In this document: piece after piece, positions 1 to 9,373 of the stretch
How positions within the stretch are numbered: position 1 is the first letter of the stretch
How the letters are laid out: every line of letters starts with the position of its first letter
Origin: Sphingobium cloacae
Lineage (GTDB): Bacteria; Pseudomonadota; Alphaproteobacteria; Sphingomonadales; Sphingomonadaceae
DNA: 64,000 nucleotides
Assembly (NCBI RefSeq): GCF_002355855.1
Contig: NZ_AP017655.1
Location: 3,289,001-3,353,000 of the forward strand
Reading direction: 5' to 3'
Program-made: the position numbers and the translations under genes
The notes under the pieces: model-generated
Database searches by the model: none
The model's input: only the letters and a program-made list of their open reading frames with translations
What the model was told of the DNA's origin: nothing

Positions 1-513
1 GCGCGCGTTGCGATAGTCGATATAATAGGCATGTTCCCACACATCGAGGATCAGCAGCGGCGCATGGCCGTCATGCGCGACCGGCGTGTCGGCGTCGTGA
101 TAGCTGGTCACTTCCAGCTTGCCGTCCTTCAGGATCAGCGCGGCCCAGCCGCTGGCGAAATGGCCCACGGCCTCCGCCTTCAGCTTTTCGACCAGCGCGT
201 CGACCGAACCGAACGCCTCGTTGATGAGGTCGAGCAGCTTGCCTTCCGGCGCGGTCTTCGTCGGCGAAAGCGACTGCCAGTAGAATGTGTGGTTCCAGAT
301 CTGGCCGACCTGGTTGAACAGGCCGCCCTTGGACGACTTGATGAGTTCGACCAGCGACTTGCCCTGCAAGGCAGGATCGGCGGCGACCAGCTCGTTCGCC
401 TTCACGACATAGGCATTGTGATGCTTGCCATGATGATAGTCGAAGGTTTCGGCCGACAGGATGTCGCCGAACGCATCCTTGGCATAGGGCAGGTCGGGCA
501 GGATAAAGGCCAT
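1..513 (-). CDS. sodB: superoxide dismutase [Fe/Mn], C-terminus cut by window edge
   Basis: Converts superoxide to hydrogen peroxide and oxygen. The first 171 residues are visible, starting MAFILPDLPYAKDAFG, and the frame is still open at base 1. The N-terminal helical hairpin carries the ligand segment FDYHHGKHHNAYV (His27), a second ligand segment NHTFYW follows near residue 74, and the C-terminal metal segment DVWEHAYYIDYRN with its Asp and His ligands is present, so only about 25-30 residues are missing compared with the usual 195-200. The upstream 514-766 stretch separates it from a divergent GGDEF gene and must hold both promoters. Sequence alone does not settle Fe versus Mn; the family in alphaproteobacteria is often iron-dependent. 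Confidence 0.95.
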   Translation of the reverse strand, partial: MAFILPDLPYAKDAFGDILSAETFDYHHGKHHNAYVVKANELVAADPALQGKSLVELIKSSKGGLFNQVGQIWNHTFYWQSLSPTKTAPEGKLLDLINEAFGSVDALVEKLKAEAVGHFASGWAALILKDGKLEVTSYHDADTPVAHDGHAPLLILDVWEHAYYIDYRNAR

Positions 514-766
514 GGTTTTTCTCCTCGGTTTTTTGGGTGGACGGCCACATAACGGCTGGCGCGTCCGAAGGCTCCGATCCCTCCCCTAGCAGGGAAAGAA
601 GCATGGGAAAGACGATTTTTGCTGTCAGCGGCCACGGAAATATCCATGTGACAGGGGCGGAACGGTCGGCTAGATTGGTCGATCAGGCGGATGGCGTTGC
701 GCTGCGGGTTTCGGCCGGGCGCGGCGGATTTACCCCGCGTAAACCATCCCATCCTATGCCGCTCCC

Positions 767-1486
767 ATGTCTCCGGCACAGAAGATAGCGCTCTCGGTAC
801 TGTTCTCCGTCGCGATGACGATCCTGCCGCTCGCGATCATGTCGCGCGTTCCGGGATTGGGCATCCCGCCCGCTTATTGGGCCTTCGCCTTTTTCTGCCC
901 TGCCATCGGCTCCTATCTCGTCTCGCGCAGGCTGGTCCTGCAAAGCGAGCGGCTGACCCGGCTGCATGACGAACTGTCTCGGGCGCATGAGATGCTGAAA
1001 CGCGCGGCGGAATCGGATTCGCTGACGGGCGTCCTCAATCGCGGCGGTTTCTTCCGCCGGATGGAAAAGCGGCAAGGCGCGGGCGGCATGGGCTGGCTGC
1101 TGATGCTGGACGTGGATCATTTCAAGTCGATCAACGATCGCTACGGGCATGAGGCCGGGGATCGCGCGCTTCAGGCGATGGCCGCGCTCCTGCGCGGGAC
1201 GCTTAGGGCAGAGGATATCGTCGGGCGGCTGGGCGGCGAGGAATTCGGCATCTATCTGCCCCAGGCGACGCAGGATCTGGCAGCGAATATCGCCGAACGC
1301 CTGCGCTACCGTGTGGAGGAAACGCCGCTCGTCGATCTTGAGGGCGGTCCCATCGCCATGACCGTCTCCATCGGCATGGTCCGCATCGGCGAGCGGGCGG
1401 CGCTTCGCGACTGCCTGCGCATGGCCGACATCGCTTTGTATGAAGCGAAGCGCAAGGGCCGCAATCAGGTCATATTGGCGGCCTGA
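767..1486 (+). CDS. membrane-anchored GGDEF diguanylate cyclase
   Basis: Predicted to make cyclic di-GMP from two GTP at the inner membrane. Residues 1-55 form two hydrophobic segments, residues 56-82 a short helical linker, and the rest a complete GGDEF domain. The active-site loop is GGEEF (residues 156-160), a catalytically competent variant, and an RxxD inhibitory site (RAED, 147-150) lies exactly five residues before it, so product feedback is expected. The metal segment LMLDVDHFKSIND is intact. No sensory domain beyond the two membrane helices is seen, which leaves the signal unknown. It stands alone, convergent with yciB, whose stop is 4 bases away. Confidence 0.93.
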   Translation: MSPAQKIALSVLFSVAMTILPLAIMSRVPGLGIPPAYWAFAFFCPAIGSYLVSRRLVLQSERLTRLHDELSRAHEMLKRAAESDSLTGVLNRGGFFRRMEKRQGAGGMGWLLMLDVDHFKSINDRYGHEAGDRALQAMAALLRGTLRAEDIVGRLGGEEFGIYLPQATQDLAANIAERLRYRVEETPLVDLEGGPIAMTVSIGMVRIGERAALRDCLRMADIALYEAKRKGRNQVILAA

Positions 1487-1490
1487 CGCC

Positions 1491-2150
1491 TTACCCTTGA
1501 GGCGGCGTGGTCTCGCCGATCTCGTCGCTGTCCAGCTTGTCGCCGATGTCGAGGCCATGGCGCATCAGCATCGGGATATTGGCGGCGGCAAAGACCACCG
1601 ACACGATGGTGACGCCCCACACCTTGACCGCCAGCCAAGCATCGAAGCTCATCGACCGGCGCATGACTTCGTTCGCCACGGCCATGCCGACGAAGAAGAG
1701 CGCCCAGTTGCGCGACAGCTTGAGCCAGCCTTCTTCGGTCAGCCCGTCATAGGCCGCCTGCAACAGATATTTGAGCAGCGCCTTCCCCCGCATCAGCCCC
1801 GCGAACAGCATCAGCGCGAAGAAGGCGTAGATGATGGTCGGCTTGATCTGGATGAACCGCTGGTCGTGGAAATAGATGGTGAGCCCGCCGAAAAAGAGGA
1901 TCAGCAGCGCCGACAGCCACAGCATCGGCGACACGCGGCCCAGCTTCACCTTCGACACGATGACCGCGATCACGATGGCGGCCATGAAGGCGGCGGTGCT
2001 GAACGTCATGGCGGTGACCGGATTGTTCGCGCCCCAAAGCCATCCCGCGCCCTTGTAGGTGAGGAAGAAGACCAGCAACGGCCCGAAATCGAGCATCAGG
2101 CTGAGCGCGCCGTTATGGGCCGGTTTGGGCGCGGGTCGGGTTTCAGCCAT
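1491..2150 (-). CDS. yciB: inner membrane septation protein YciB/IspA family
   Basis: A 219-residue polytopic inner membrane protein of the YciB (intracellular septation protein A) family, which in enterobacteria interacts with cell-elongation and division proteins and affects envelope integrity. Five or six hydrophobic segments follow a short polar N-terminus; conserved family segments such as DFGPLLVFFLTYK, the KPTIIYA run and the region NEVMRRSMSFDAWLAVKVWG are present. The tail is acidic and proline-rich. It is the last gene of a minus-strand series dapF-mtaB-ftsY-yciB and starts 31 bases after the ftsY stop, so co-transcription is likely. The biochemical role of the family is not settled. 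Confidence 0.92.
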   Translation of the reverse strand: MAETRPAPKPAHNGALSLMLDFGPLLVFFLTYKGAGWLWGANNPVTAMTFSTAAFMAAIVIAVIVSKVKLGRVSPMLWLSALLILFFGGLTIYFHDQRFIQIKPTIIYAFFALMLFAGLMRGKALLKYLLQAAYDGLTEEGWLKLSRNWALFFVGMAVANEVMRRSMSFDAWLAVKVWGVTIVSVVFAAANIPMLMRHGLDIGDKLDSDEIGETTPPQG

Positions 2151-2181
2151 CTATATGCCTCCGCAGGAGCAAATCATTCCA

Positions 2182-3120
2182 TTACCGCGCATATGCCGTC
2201 CCCGCGATAGCCTTCGCCATGTCGGTGGGGTCGAAGGGCCGCAAATCCTCGATCTTCTCGCCCACGCCGATGGCATGGATGGGCAGGCGGTATTTCTCCG
2301 CCGCCGCGACCAGGACGCCGCCGCGCGCCGTGCCGTCCAGCTTGGTCATGACCAGGCCCGTCACCTGCGCGACTTCCTTGAACACCTCGATCTGGCTCAG
2401 CGCATTCTGCCCCGTGGTAGCGTCCAGCACCAGCACCACGTCGTGCGGCGCCGCCGGGTTCAACCGCCCAAGCACTCGGCGGATCTTCGCCAGTTCGTCC
2501 ATCAGCTCGGCCTTGTTCTGGAGCCGCCCCGCCGTGTCCACGATCAGCACGTCGATGCCGGTCGCCGTCGCCTGCTTCACCGCGTCGAAGACGATGCCCG
2601 CCGCGTCGCCGCCTTCCTTGCCCGCGACGATGGGGATGCCCAGCCGTTCCGCCCAGACCTTGAGTTGCCCGATCGCCGCCGCGCGGAAAGTATCGCCCGC
2701 CGCCAGCATCACGCCATAATCCTGCTCCAGGAGCAGGTTGGCGAGCTTGGCGATGGTGGTGGTCTTGCCCGATCCGTTGACGCCGATGACCAGGATCACC
2801 TGCGGGCGCGGAAAGGCTTCGATCTCCAGCGGGCGGGCAACCGGGGCCAGCACCTTCTCGATCTCTTCCGCGATGATCTCGCGCAGATATTCTTCCGTGA
2901 GTTCGCGATTATAGCGCCCTTCCGACAGGCGATCGCGCACCCGCGCGGCCATGGCAGGGCCAAGGTCGCTGACGATCAGCGCCTCCTCGATCTCGTCCAG
3001 CGTCTGCTCGTCCAGCGCGGCCTTGGTGAAAAGGCCGGTCAGGTTCTCGCCGAGCTTGTCGGATGTGCGCTTGAGCCCGCCGAACAGGCGGTCGCGCCAG
3101 CTATTGCCGGGTTCAGTCAT
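2182..3120 (-). CDS. ftsY: signal recognition particle receptor FtsY
   Basis: SRP receptor GTPase that docks ribosome-SRP complexes at the inner membrane and hands nascent chains to SecYEG. The 312-residue protein has an N-terminal four-helix bundle (to about residue 95) and the GTPase NG domain: P-loop GVNGSGKTTT (113-122), the insertion-box segment DTFRAAAIGQLK (143-154), DTAGR (195-199) and TKLDG (259-263). The long acidic A domain of E. coli FtsY is missing, as is usual in alphaproteobacteria, leaving a short amphipathic start. The gene overlaps the end of mtaB by 8 bases, implying translational coupling. Its partner ffh lies 3.8 kb away on the other strand. Confidence 0.97.
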   Translation of the reverse strand: MTEPGNSWRDRLFGGLKRTSDKLGENLTGLFTKAALDEQTLDEIEEALIVSDLGPAMAARVRDRLSEGRYNRELTEEYLREIIAEEIEKVLAPVARPLEIEAFPRPQVILVIGVNGSGKTTTIAKLANLLLEQDYGVMLAAGDTFRAAAIGQLKVWAERLGIPIVAGKEGGDAAGIVFDAVKQATATGIDVLIVDTAGRLQNKAELMDELAKIRRVLGRLNPAAPHDVVLVLDATTGQNALSQIEVFKEVAQVTGLVMTKLDGTARGGVLVAAAEKYRLPIHAIGVGEKIEDLRPFDPTDMAKAIAGTAYAR

Positions 3121-4357
3121 CCTGCGCCTCTTGCGCGATCAGCGCGCCCTTCTCAAGCCCCGTGATGACGGCCCGGACGATGGAGGAGGGGGGCTGAGCC
3201 GTTGCGAAGCGGACCGGCGCGAAATTTTCCGCATGGCCGCTGATGCCGTTGCGCTCCACCAGCACGGATTGGGTGGAACCGATCAGGCTTTGCAGCCAGC
3301 GCGTGCGCTCCCCGGCGCAGGCGTCGCGCAGGCGGGCGGCGCGGTCCCTGATCGTGGCGCGGTCCACCTGCGGCATCCGCGCGGCGGGCGTGCCCGCGCG
3401 CGGCGAATAGGGGAAGATGTGGCCGTGGACGATCCGGCACTCCGCGATCAGGCGCAGGCTGTTGTCGAACATCGCCTCGTCCTCGGTCGGGAAACCCGCG
3501 ATGATGTCCGCGCCGATGCTGATGTCCGGACGGGCGCTTTTCAGCCGATCGACGATGCGGATCGCGTCGGCGCGGGCATGGCGGCGTTTCATCCGCTTCA
3601 ATATCATGTCGTCGCCCGATTGCAGCGACAGGTGCAGATGCGGCATCAGGCGCGGCTCATGGGCGATGAGGTCGAAGAGCCGCTCGTCGATCTCCACGCT
3701 GTCGAGCGAGGAGAGGCGCAGGCGGGGCAAATCCGGCACGCCCTTCAACAGGCGCTCGATCAGCAGGCCGAGCGAGGGGCTGCCCGGCAGGTCGGGACCA
3801 TAGCTGGTGACGTCGACGCCGGTGAGCACGATCTCGCGATAGCCCGCGTCCACCAGTTGCCTCGCCTTGTCGATCACCGCGCCCGCCGGGACCGATCGGC
3901 TGTTCCCCCGGCCATAGGGGATGATGCAGAAGGTGCAACGATGGTCGCAGCCATTCTGCACTTCCAGGAAAGCGCGCGCATGTTCGGCAAAGGCGCTCGC
4001 CATATGCGGCGCGGTGTCGCGCACCGCCATGATGTCGGAGACGGTGGGCTCCGCCGTGGAGAGATAGGAGCGCGCCTCCATCTTCTCCCGATTGCCCAGC
4101 ACCGCATCGACTTCCGGCATCGCGGAAAAAGTCGCAGGCTCGGTCTGCGCCGCGCATCCCGTCACCATGATCCGCGCATCGGGCCGCTCCCGCCGCGCGC
4201 GCCGGATCGCCTGCCGGGCCTGCCGCACGGCTTCCGCCGTCACCGCGCAGCTATTGATGACGACAAGATCGTCCTGCCCCGCCGTCATTTCCCGGATCGC
4301 CTCGCTCTCCGCGATGTTGAGGCGGCAACCCAGCGTGATGATCTCAGGCCCGCTCAT
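3113..4357 (-). CDS. mtaB: tRNA t6A37 methylthiotransferase MtaB
   Basis: Radical-SAM enzyme that converts N6-threonylcarbamoyladenosine at tRNA position 37 to its 2-methylthio form. The 414-residue protein has an N-terminal UPF0004 domain with cluster cysteines Cys11, Cys37 and Cys68, then the radical-SAM motif CDHRCTFC (Cys137, 141, 144), and a short C-terminal TRAM-like part. The MtaB-type context IIPYGRGNSRS after the radical-SAM cysteines separates it from MiaB. The start at 4357 (MSGPEIITLGCRLN) is chosen because it shares ATGA with the dapF stop; a much longer frame upstream is only the antisense-like extension inside dapF. The 3' end overlaps ftsY by 8 bases. Confidence 0.93.
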   Translation of the reverse strand: MSGPEIITLGCRLNIAESEAIREMTAGQDDLVVINSCAVTAEAVRQARQAIRRARRERPDARIMVTGCAAQTEPATFSAMPEVDAVLGNREKMEARSYLSTAEPTVSDIMAVRDTAPHMASAFAEHARAFLEVQNGCDHRCTFCIIPYGRGNSRSVPAGAVIDKARQLVDAGYREIVLTGVDVTSYGPDLPGSPSLGLLIERLLKGVPDLPRLRLSSLDSVEIDERLFDLIAHEPRLMPHLHLSLQSGDDMILKRMKRRHARADAIRIVDRLKSARPDISIGADIIAGFPTEDEAMFDNSLRLIAECRIVHGHIFPYSPRAGTPAARMPQVDRATIRDRAARLRDACAGERTRWLQSLIGSTQSVLVERNGISGHAENFAPVRFATAQPPSSIVRAVITGLEKGALIAQEAQDD

Positions 4358-5157
4358 CCAAAGCGCGACCAGTCGGCCTCGCCATCGAACACATGGGTGG
4401 CGGGGCCCGTCATGCGGATCGTGCCGCCGGGCGTCCAGTCGATCACCAGATCGCCGCCCGGCAGGCTGACCGTCACCGGGCCGGTCATCAGCTTGCGCCG
4501 GATCGCGGCCACGGCGGTGGCGCAGGCTCCCGTGCCGCAGGCGCGCGTCAGCCCCGCGCCGCGTTCCCAGACGATCAGGCGCAGATGATGGTCGCTCACG
4601 ACCTCCGCGAAATTGACGTTCACCCGCTGGGGAAAGAGCGGATCGGTCTCGATGACCGGGCCGAGCCGGGGGATGTCCACCGCGTCCAGATCGTCGCAGA
4701 AGAAGATGACATGCGGATTGCCGACATTGACGGCGGCGGGCGCGGGCAGGTCCTCCCAGCTTGCCTGCATGGAGAGCGTGTCCATGGCATAGGCCAGCGG
4801 GATCGCGTTCCAGTCGAAGCGCGGCATGCCCATGTCGACGCTCGCGCCACCCTCCACGCCCTTGGCGTCGAGCAGGCCCGCCTTGGTCTCGATCGTCACG
4901 TCGCGGCCCACGAACAGCGGCACGCAGCGGGTCGCATTGCCGCATGCCTCCACCTCGCTCCCGTCCGCGTTGAAGATGCGCATCGACACATCGGCCCGCT
5001 CCGATGGACCGATGAGGATCAGCTGATCGCAGCCGATCCCTCCATGCCGGTCGGCAATGGCATGAGCCCGGGCGGCGGTCATCCCGACCGCGTCCTCGCG
5101 CGCGTCGATCACGACAAAGTCGTTCCCCAGCCCATGCATCTTCGAAAAGCGTCCCAT
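4354..5157 (-). CDS. dapF: diaminopimelate epimerase
   Basis: Interconverts LL- and meso-diaminopimelate, the last step before peptidoglycan and lysine synthesis branch. The 267-residue protein shows the two-domain pseudo-symmetric fold with the catalytic cysteines Cys72 (in ADGSEVEACGNATRC) and Cys207 (in TRACGTGACATA), both in intact family motifs. The length matches the family. It is the first gene of the dapF-mtaB-ftsY-yciB series and overlaps mtaB through ATGA, so the group is probably expressed from a promoter in the short gap 5158-5208 or further upstream. Confidence 0.97.
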   Translation of the reverse strand: MGRFSKMHGLGNDFVVIDAREDAVGMTAARAHAIADRHGGIGCDQLILIGPSERADVSMRIFNADGSEVEACGNATRCVPLFVGRDVTIETKAGLLDAKGVEGGASVDMGMPRFDWNAIPLAYAMDTLSMQASWEDLPAPAAVNVGNPHVIFFCDDLDAVDIPRLGPVIETDPLFPQRVNVNFAEVVSDHHLRLIVWERGAGLTRACGTGACATAVAAIRRKLMTGPVTVSLPGGDLVIDWTPGGTIRMTGPATHVFDGEADWSRFG

Positions 5158-5208
5158 GATGGGCGCTCATCTAGTGCGGATGCGGGCAAAAGGCCAGTGG
5201 GCGCATCG

Positions 5209-6606
5209 CTATTGCGCCACCCGTGCCCGCTTCTGCCCATAGAGGAAATAGACGATCAGCCCGACCGCATTCCACGCCAGGCAGGCCAGCATGGTTTTCA
5301 TCGGCAGGCTGACGAACAGATAGGCGCAGCCCGCCACGGCCCCGCCGCCCACCAGCGAGCCCAGCGGCGCGCGGAAGGGGCGCTTCATGTCCGGGCTGCG
5401 GCGGCGCAGGACCAGGAGGCAGGCGCCCACGGCGGTAAAGGCGATCAGCGTCCCCGCATTGGCGAGCGCCGCGATCTCGTCGATGGGCAGCAGCCCCGCG
5501 AGGATCGCGACCAGCACCGCCGTCACCGCCGTGATCCGCGCGGGCGTCCCCCGTGCCGAGATACGGGCGAGGCTTTGCGGCAGGAACCCGTCCCGCGCCA
5601 TGACGAGGAAGATGCGGCTCTGCCCATAGAGGAATCCCAGCAGCACGGTCGGAAGCGCGATCACGGCGGCGATGGCGACGATGCGCGCCACTTGCCCCTG
5701 TCCCATTTCGCGCAGGATGAGCGCCAGCGGCTCCGGGCTGTCGGCGAAGCGGGTGAAGGGCATCGCCCCGATGGCCGCCGCCGCGACCAGCACATAGATC
5801 AGCGTGCACACGATCAGCGACCCGACGATGCCGATGGCAAGGTCGCGCTCCGGCCGCTTGGCCTCTTCGGCGGCGGTCGAGATGGCGTCGAAGCCGTAAA
5901 AGGCGAAGAAGATGATCGCCGCCGCCGCCATCACGCCGCGCTCCACCCCGTCCGGCCCCATATGCTTGGCGAAGCCGAAAGGCATGAACGGTTCCAGATT
6001 CTGCGCGTCGAAGGCGGGCAGGGCGACCGCGACGAACAGGCTCAGCGTCGCGATCTTCACCAGCACCAGCAGGCTGTTCAGCCGCGCGCTTTCATGCGTC
6101 CCCAGCGACAGCAGTCCCGCCACCACCGCGATGATGAAGATGGCGGGCAGGTTGATGAGGCCGCCCAGTTCAGGCCCCTGGGTGAGCAGTTCGGGAAACC
6201 CCACCGCCGTCAGCAATGGCGCGGCATAGCCCGACCAGCCCACCGCCACCGTCGACACCACCAGCGAATATTCCAGGATCAGGCTCCATCCCACGATCCA
6301 CGCGATGCCTTCGCCCAGCACCACATAGGAATAACTGTATGCGCTCCCCGCCGCGGGCATCATCGTGGAAAGCTCCGCATAGGCGAGCGCCGCGCAGGCG
6401 CAGATCGCGCCTGCTATGGCGAAGGAGACGAGCACCGCCGGACCCGCCCGGTCCGCCCCCACGCCGATCAGCGTCAATATCCCCGTGCCGACGATCGCAC
6501 CCACGCCCAGCGCCAGAAGATGCGGCCAGGACAGCGTCCGCGCCATGCGATGCCCCGCTTCCTGCGGCATCATCGCTTCCATCGGCTTGCGGCGCGTCCA
6601 GCTCAT
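5209..6606 (-). CDS. APC-family amino acid permease
   Basis: A 465-residue secondary transporter of the amino acid-polyamine-organocation superfamily, with about twelve hydrophobic segments. The first membrane helix carries the substrate-binding signature GVGAIVGTGIL, and the FFAFYGFDAISTAAEEAKRP segment is typical of the cationic/neutral amino acid permease branch (YfnA/CAT-like). The start at 6606 (MSWTRRKPMEA) gives a cytoplasmic N-terminus of normal length; the frame stays open upstream to 6876 but that part is low in hydrophobicity and looks unrelated. The substrate cannot be read from sequence. It ends 51 bases before dapF on the same strand. Confidence 0.88.
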   Translation of the reverse strand: MSWTRRKPMEAMMPQEAGHRMARTLSWPHLLALGVGAIVGTGILTLIGVGADRAGPAVLVSFAIAGAICACAALAYAELSTMMPAAGSAYSYSYVVLGEGIAWIVGWSLILEYSLVVSTVAVGWSGYAAPLLTAVGFPELLTQGPELGGLINLPAIFIIAVVAGLLSLGTHESARLNSLLVLVKIATLSLFVAVALPAFDAQNLEPFMPFGFAKHMGPDGVERGVMAAAAIIFFAFYGFDAISTAAEEAKRPERDLAIGIVGSLIVCTLIYVLVAAAAIGAMPFTRFADSPEPLALILREMGQGQVARIVAIAAVIALPTVLLGFLYGQSRIFLVMARDGFLPQSLARISARGTPARITAVTAVLVAILAGLLPIDEIAALANAGTLIAFTAVGACLLVLRRRSPDMKRPFRAPLGSLVGGGAVAGCAYLFVSLPMKTMLACLAWNAVGLIVYFLYGQKRARVAQ

Positions 6607-6884
6607 CCTTGCAGCCTTCCCTGTGCATGAAAGGATGTAGCTAACGCAAAGCAGGGGCGGGTGCAAGCGATAGCCGTGGATCGAGCCGCCCGGGTTGCGC
6701 TTCGGGCGGGCTTGCGCTAAAGGCCGCTCGCAGATCGGGCGGCTTGCCGCCGGATACCCTGACAAATCCATGGCGCCCGAAGGGGGTACCGGATGGACGC
6801 TGGCCGGCGAGGTTTCGCCCGCCGGCGATTTTGTCGTTTGGCAGGGATGCATGGTTTTCCGGGGCTTTCGCCCCAATCGAGGTG

Positions 6885-8357
6885 ATGATGTTCGATTCGC
6901 TAAGCGATCGTCTGGGCGGGGTATTCGACAAGCTGCGTGGGCGCGGTGCGCTGACGGAGGACGATGTCCGCGCCGCGATGCGCGAGGTGCGAATCGCCCT
7001 TCTCGAAGCCGACGTCGCCCTTCCGGTCGTGCGCCAGTTCGTCGATCAGGCGACGGAGCGGGCGGTCGGCAGCGACGTGCTGCGTTCGGTCACGCCGGGG
7101 CAGATGGTCGTCAAGATCGTCTCCGACACGCTGACCGAGACGCTGGGCGCGGAAACCTCCGAACTCCTCATCGACGTGACCCCGCCCGCCGTCATCATGA
7201 TGGTCGGCCTTCAGGGGTCCGGCAAGACCACCTCCACCGCCAAGATCGCCAAGCGCCTCAAGGACAAGGAGCGCAAGAAGGTGCTGATGGCGTCCCTCGA
7301 CGTCCAGCGCCCCGCCGCGCAGGAGCAGCTCGCCGTGCTGGGCCAGCAGGCCGATGTGGCGACGCTCCCCATCGTGCCGGGCCAGCAGCCGGTCGAGATC
7401 GCGAAGCGCGCGCTCCAGTCCGCGAAGCTGCAAGGCTTCGACGTGGTGATGCTCGACACCGCGGGCCGCCTCCACGTCGATCAGGCGCTGATGGACGAGA
7501 TGAAGGCGGTGGCCGATGCCTCCGACCCGGCGGAAATCCTGCTGGTGGTCGACTCGCTGACGGGGCAGGACGCGGTGAATGTCGCGACCAGCTTCACGGC
7601 GCAGGTGCCGCTGACCGGCGTGGTGCTGACCCGCATGGACGGCGATGCGCGCGGCGGCGCGGCGCTTTCGATGCGCGCCGTCACCGGCCGCCCGATCAAG
7701 TTCGCGGGCACCGGCGAAAAGCTCGACGCCATCGAGCCTTTCCATCCGCAGCGCGTGGCGCAGCGCATCCTGGGCATGGGCGATGTGGTCTCACTGGTCG
7801 AAAAGGCCGCCGAAACCATCGACGCCGAGGAAGCCGACAAACTCGCGAAGAAAATGGCCAAGGGTCAGTTCGACATGAACGACCTGCGCGCCCAGCTTGG
7901 CCAGATGCGCCGCATGGGCGGCCTTGGCGCGCTGGCGGGCATGATCCCCGGCCTCAAGAAGGCGCAGGCTGCGATGGCGAACAGTGGTGCGAACGACAAG
8001 ACGCTGCTGCACCTGGACGCCATGATCGGCTCCATGACGCCCAGGGAGCGGGAGAAGCCCGCCCTCATCAACGCCAAGCGCAAGATCCGCATCGCCAAGG
8101 GTTCCGGCACCACCGTGCAGGAAGTCAACCGCCTCCTGAAAATGCATCAGGAAATGGAAACGGCGATGAAGAAGATCCGCAAGATGGGCGGCCTCAAAGG
8201 GCTGGCCAAGATGTTCGGCGGCGGCGGGCTTGGCGGCATGCTGGGTGGCGCGGGCGGTCCCGAAGGGGCGGGCGCGCCCGATCTCTCCGGGCTTGGTGGT
8301 CTGGGAGGCAATATGCCGAAACTCCCGCCCGGTTTTCAGAATTTCATGAAGAAATAA
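6885..8357 (+). CDS. ffh: signal recognition particle protein Ffh (SRP54)
   Basis: GTPase subunit of SRP that binds signal sequences of nascent membrane proteins. The 490-residue protein starts at 6885 (MMFDSLSDRLGG); an in-frame upstream extension to 6744 has no family resemblance. The N domain is followed by the G domain with P-loop GLQGSGKTTS (108-117), DTAGRLHVDQ and TRMDGDARGG, then a methionine-rich M domain (for example QLGQMRRMGG) that binds signal peptide and 4.5S RNA. The C-terminus is a long Gly-rich low-complexity tail. It heads the ffh-rpsP-rimM-trmD-rplS cluster. The 4.5S RNA gene was not found here. Confidence 0.97.
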   Translation: MMFDSLSDRLGGVFDKLRGRGALTEDDVRAAMREVRIALLEADVALPVVRQFVDQATERAVGSDVLRSVTPGQMVVKIVSDTLTETLGAETSELLIDVTPPAVIMMVGLQGSGKTTSTAKIAKRLKDKERKKVLMASLDVQRPAAQEQLAVLGQQADVATLPIVPGQQPVEIAKRALQSAKLQGFDVVMLDTAGRLHVDQALMDEMKAVADASDPAEILLVVDSLTGQDAVNVATSFTAQVPLTGVVLTRMDGDARGGAALSMRAVTGRPIKFAGTGEKLDAIEPFHPQRVAQRILGMGDVVSLVEKAAETIDAEEADKLAKKMAKGQFDMNDLRAQLGQMRRMGGLGALAGMIPGLKKAQAAMANSGANDKTLLHLDAMIGSMTPREREKPALINAKRKIRIAKGSGTTVQEVNRLLKMHQEMETAMKKIRKMGGLKGLAKMFGGGGLGGMLGGAGGPEGAGAPDLSGLGGLGGNMPKLPPGFQNFMKK

Positions 8358-8404
8358 GCGTTTTCAACAGATTATATAAGTCAGAAAGGTAAGGTTGGTT
8401 AAAC

Positions 8405-8863
8405 ATGGCAACGTCCATTCGTCTTTCGCGCGGCGGCTCCAAGAAGCGTCCCTATTACCGTATCGTCGTGGCCGACAGCCGCGCCCCGCGTGACGGCAAG
8501 TTCATCGAGCGCATCGGCAGCTACAACCCCGTCCTGCCCAAGGGCGACGAGAAGCGCGTCGTCCTCGACGTCGAGCGCGCGAAGCACTGGGTCGCCGCCG
8601 GCGCGCAGCCGACCGACCGCGTGGCCCGTTTCCTCGACGCCGCGGGCGTGAAGGAACGCGCCACCCGCAACAACCCGAAGAAGGCCGAGCCGGGCCAGAA
8701 GGCCAAGGACCGCGCCGAAGAGCGCGCCGAGAAGGCCGCCGCCGCCGTCGAGGCCGCGAAGGAAGCCGAAGCCGAGACCGTGGAAGTCGTCACGGAAGCG
8801 CTGGACGAAGCGACCCCCGAAGCCGCTCCCGAAGCGCCCGCTGAAGAGCAGGCCGAGGGCTGA
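8405..8863 (+). CDS. rpsP: 30S ribosomal protein S16
   Basis: Component of the small ribosomal subunit. The conserved core is the first 80 residues or so ([20 protein letters not shown] and [15 protein letters not shown]). At 152 residues it is much longer than the 80-90 residue enterobacterial protein because of an Ala/Glu/Lys-rich C-terminal tail from about residue 85; such tails are common in alphaproteobacterial S16 and are probably disordered. It lies 47 bases after ffh, with a run of A/T-rich sequence in between (8358-8404), and is followed 5 bases later by rimM. Confidence 0.97.
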   Translation: MATSIRLSRGGSKKRPYYRIVVADSRAPRDGKFIERIGSYNPVLPKGDEKRVVLDVERAKHWVAAGAQPTDRVARFLDAAGVKERATRNNPKKAEPGQKAKDRAEERAEKAAAAVEAAKEAEAETVEVVTEALDEATPEAAPEAPAEEQAEG

Positions 8864-8868
8864 GCCCT

Positions 8869-9363
8869 TTGACCGACCAGCCCGTCACCCTCGCCGTCAT
8901 CATCGGCGCGCATGGCGTGACGGGCGAAGTCCGCCTGAAGCTCTTCGGCGAGGGCGTGGACACGCTCAAAAGCTACCGGAGCTTCGATGCGGCCGGGCGC
9001 ACGCTGACGCTCAAGTCGGTGCGCCCCGGCCCCAATGGCGCGGTGGCGCGCTTCGCCGAGGTCGGCGACCGCGGCCTGGCCGAATCCCTGCGCGGCACGG
9101 AACTCACCGTTCCGCGTTCCGCCCTGCCCGAACTGGGCGAGGGCGAATATTATCATGCCGACCTCATTGGCCTGCCCTGCTTCTCCAGCGAAGGGGAAGC
9201 CTTGGGCAATCTCGTCGCGGTCGAGAATTTCGGCGCGGGCGACATCATCGAGGTCGAGCGCCCCGGCATCGATGGGAAGGGCGGCAAACGCTTCATGGCC
9301 CCGATGCACGCCGTCACGCTGGCCGATGGCCGCGCCGTGATCGAAGCGGCCTTCGCGGCCTGA
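8869..9363 (+). CDS. rimM: ribosome maturation factor RimM
   Basis: Assembly factor for the 30S subunit head that binds S19. The 164-residue protein has the N-terminal RimM barrel (GAHGVTGEVRLKLF) and a C-terminal PRC barrel (YYHADLIGLPCFSSEGEALG). Translation most likely begins at a TTG at 8869, five bases after the rpsP stop; no ATG in a suitable place would keep the conserved start TLAVIIGAHG with a normal length. Position between rpsP and trmD is the standard one. Confidence 0.95.
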   Translation: MTDQPVTLAVIIGAHGVTGEVRLKLFGEGVDTLKSYRSFDAAGRTLTLKSVRPGPNGAVARFAEVGDRGLAESLRGTELTVPRSALPELGEGEYYHADLIGLPCFSSEGEALGNLVAVENFGAGDIIEVERPGIDGKGGKRFMAPMHAVTLADGRAVIEAAFAA

Positions 9364-9373
9364 GCCGGCCGCC

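Noticed and set aside
4393..6630. A 745-codon plus-strand open frame over dapF and the permease gene.
   Set aside because: Arg/His/Asp/Gln-rich shadow of two well-recognised minus-strand genes.
6607..6884. A gene or N-terminal extension upstream of ffh.
   Set aside because: The in-frame sequence from 6744 has no SRP54 resemblance, and the family start is at MMFDSLSDRL; no other frame is supported.
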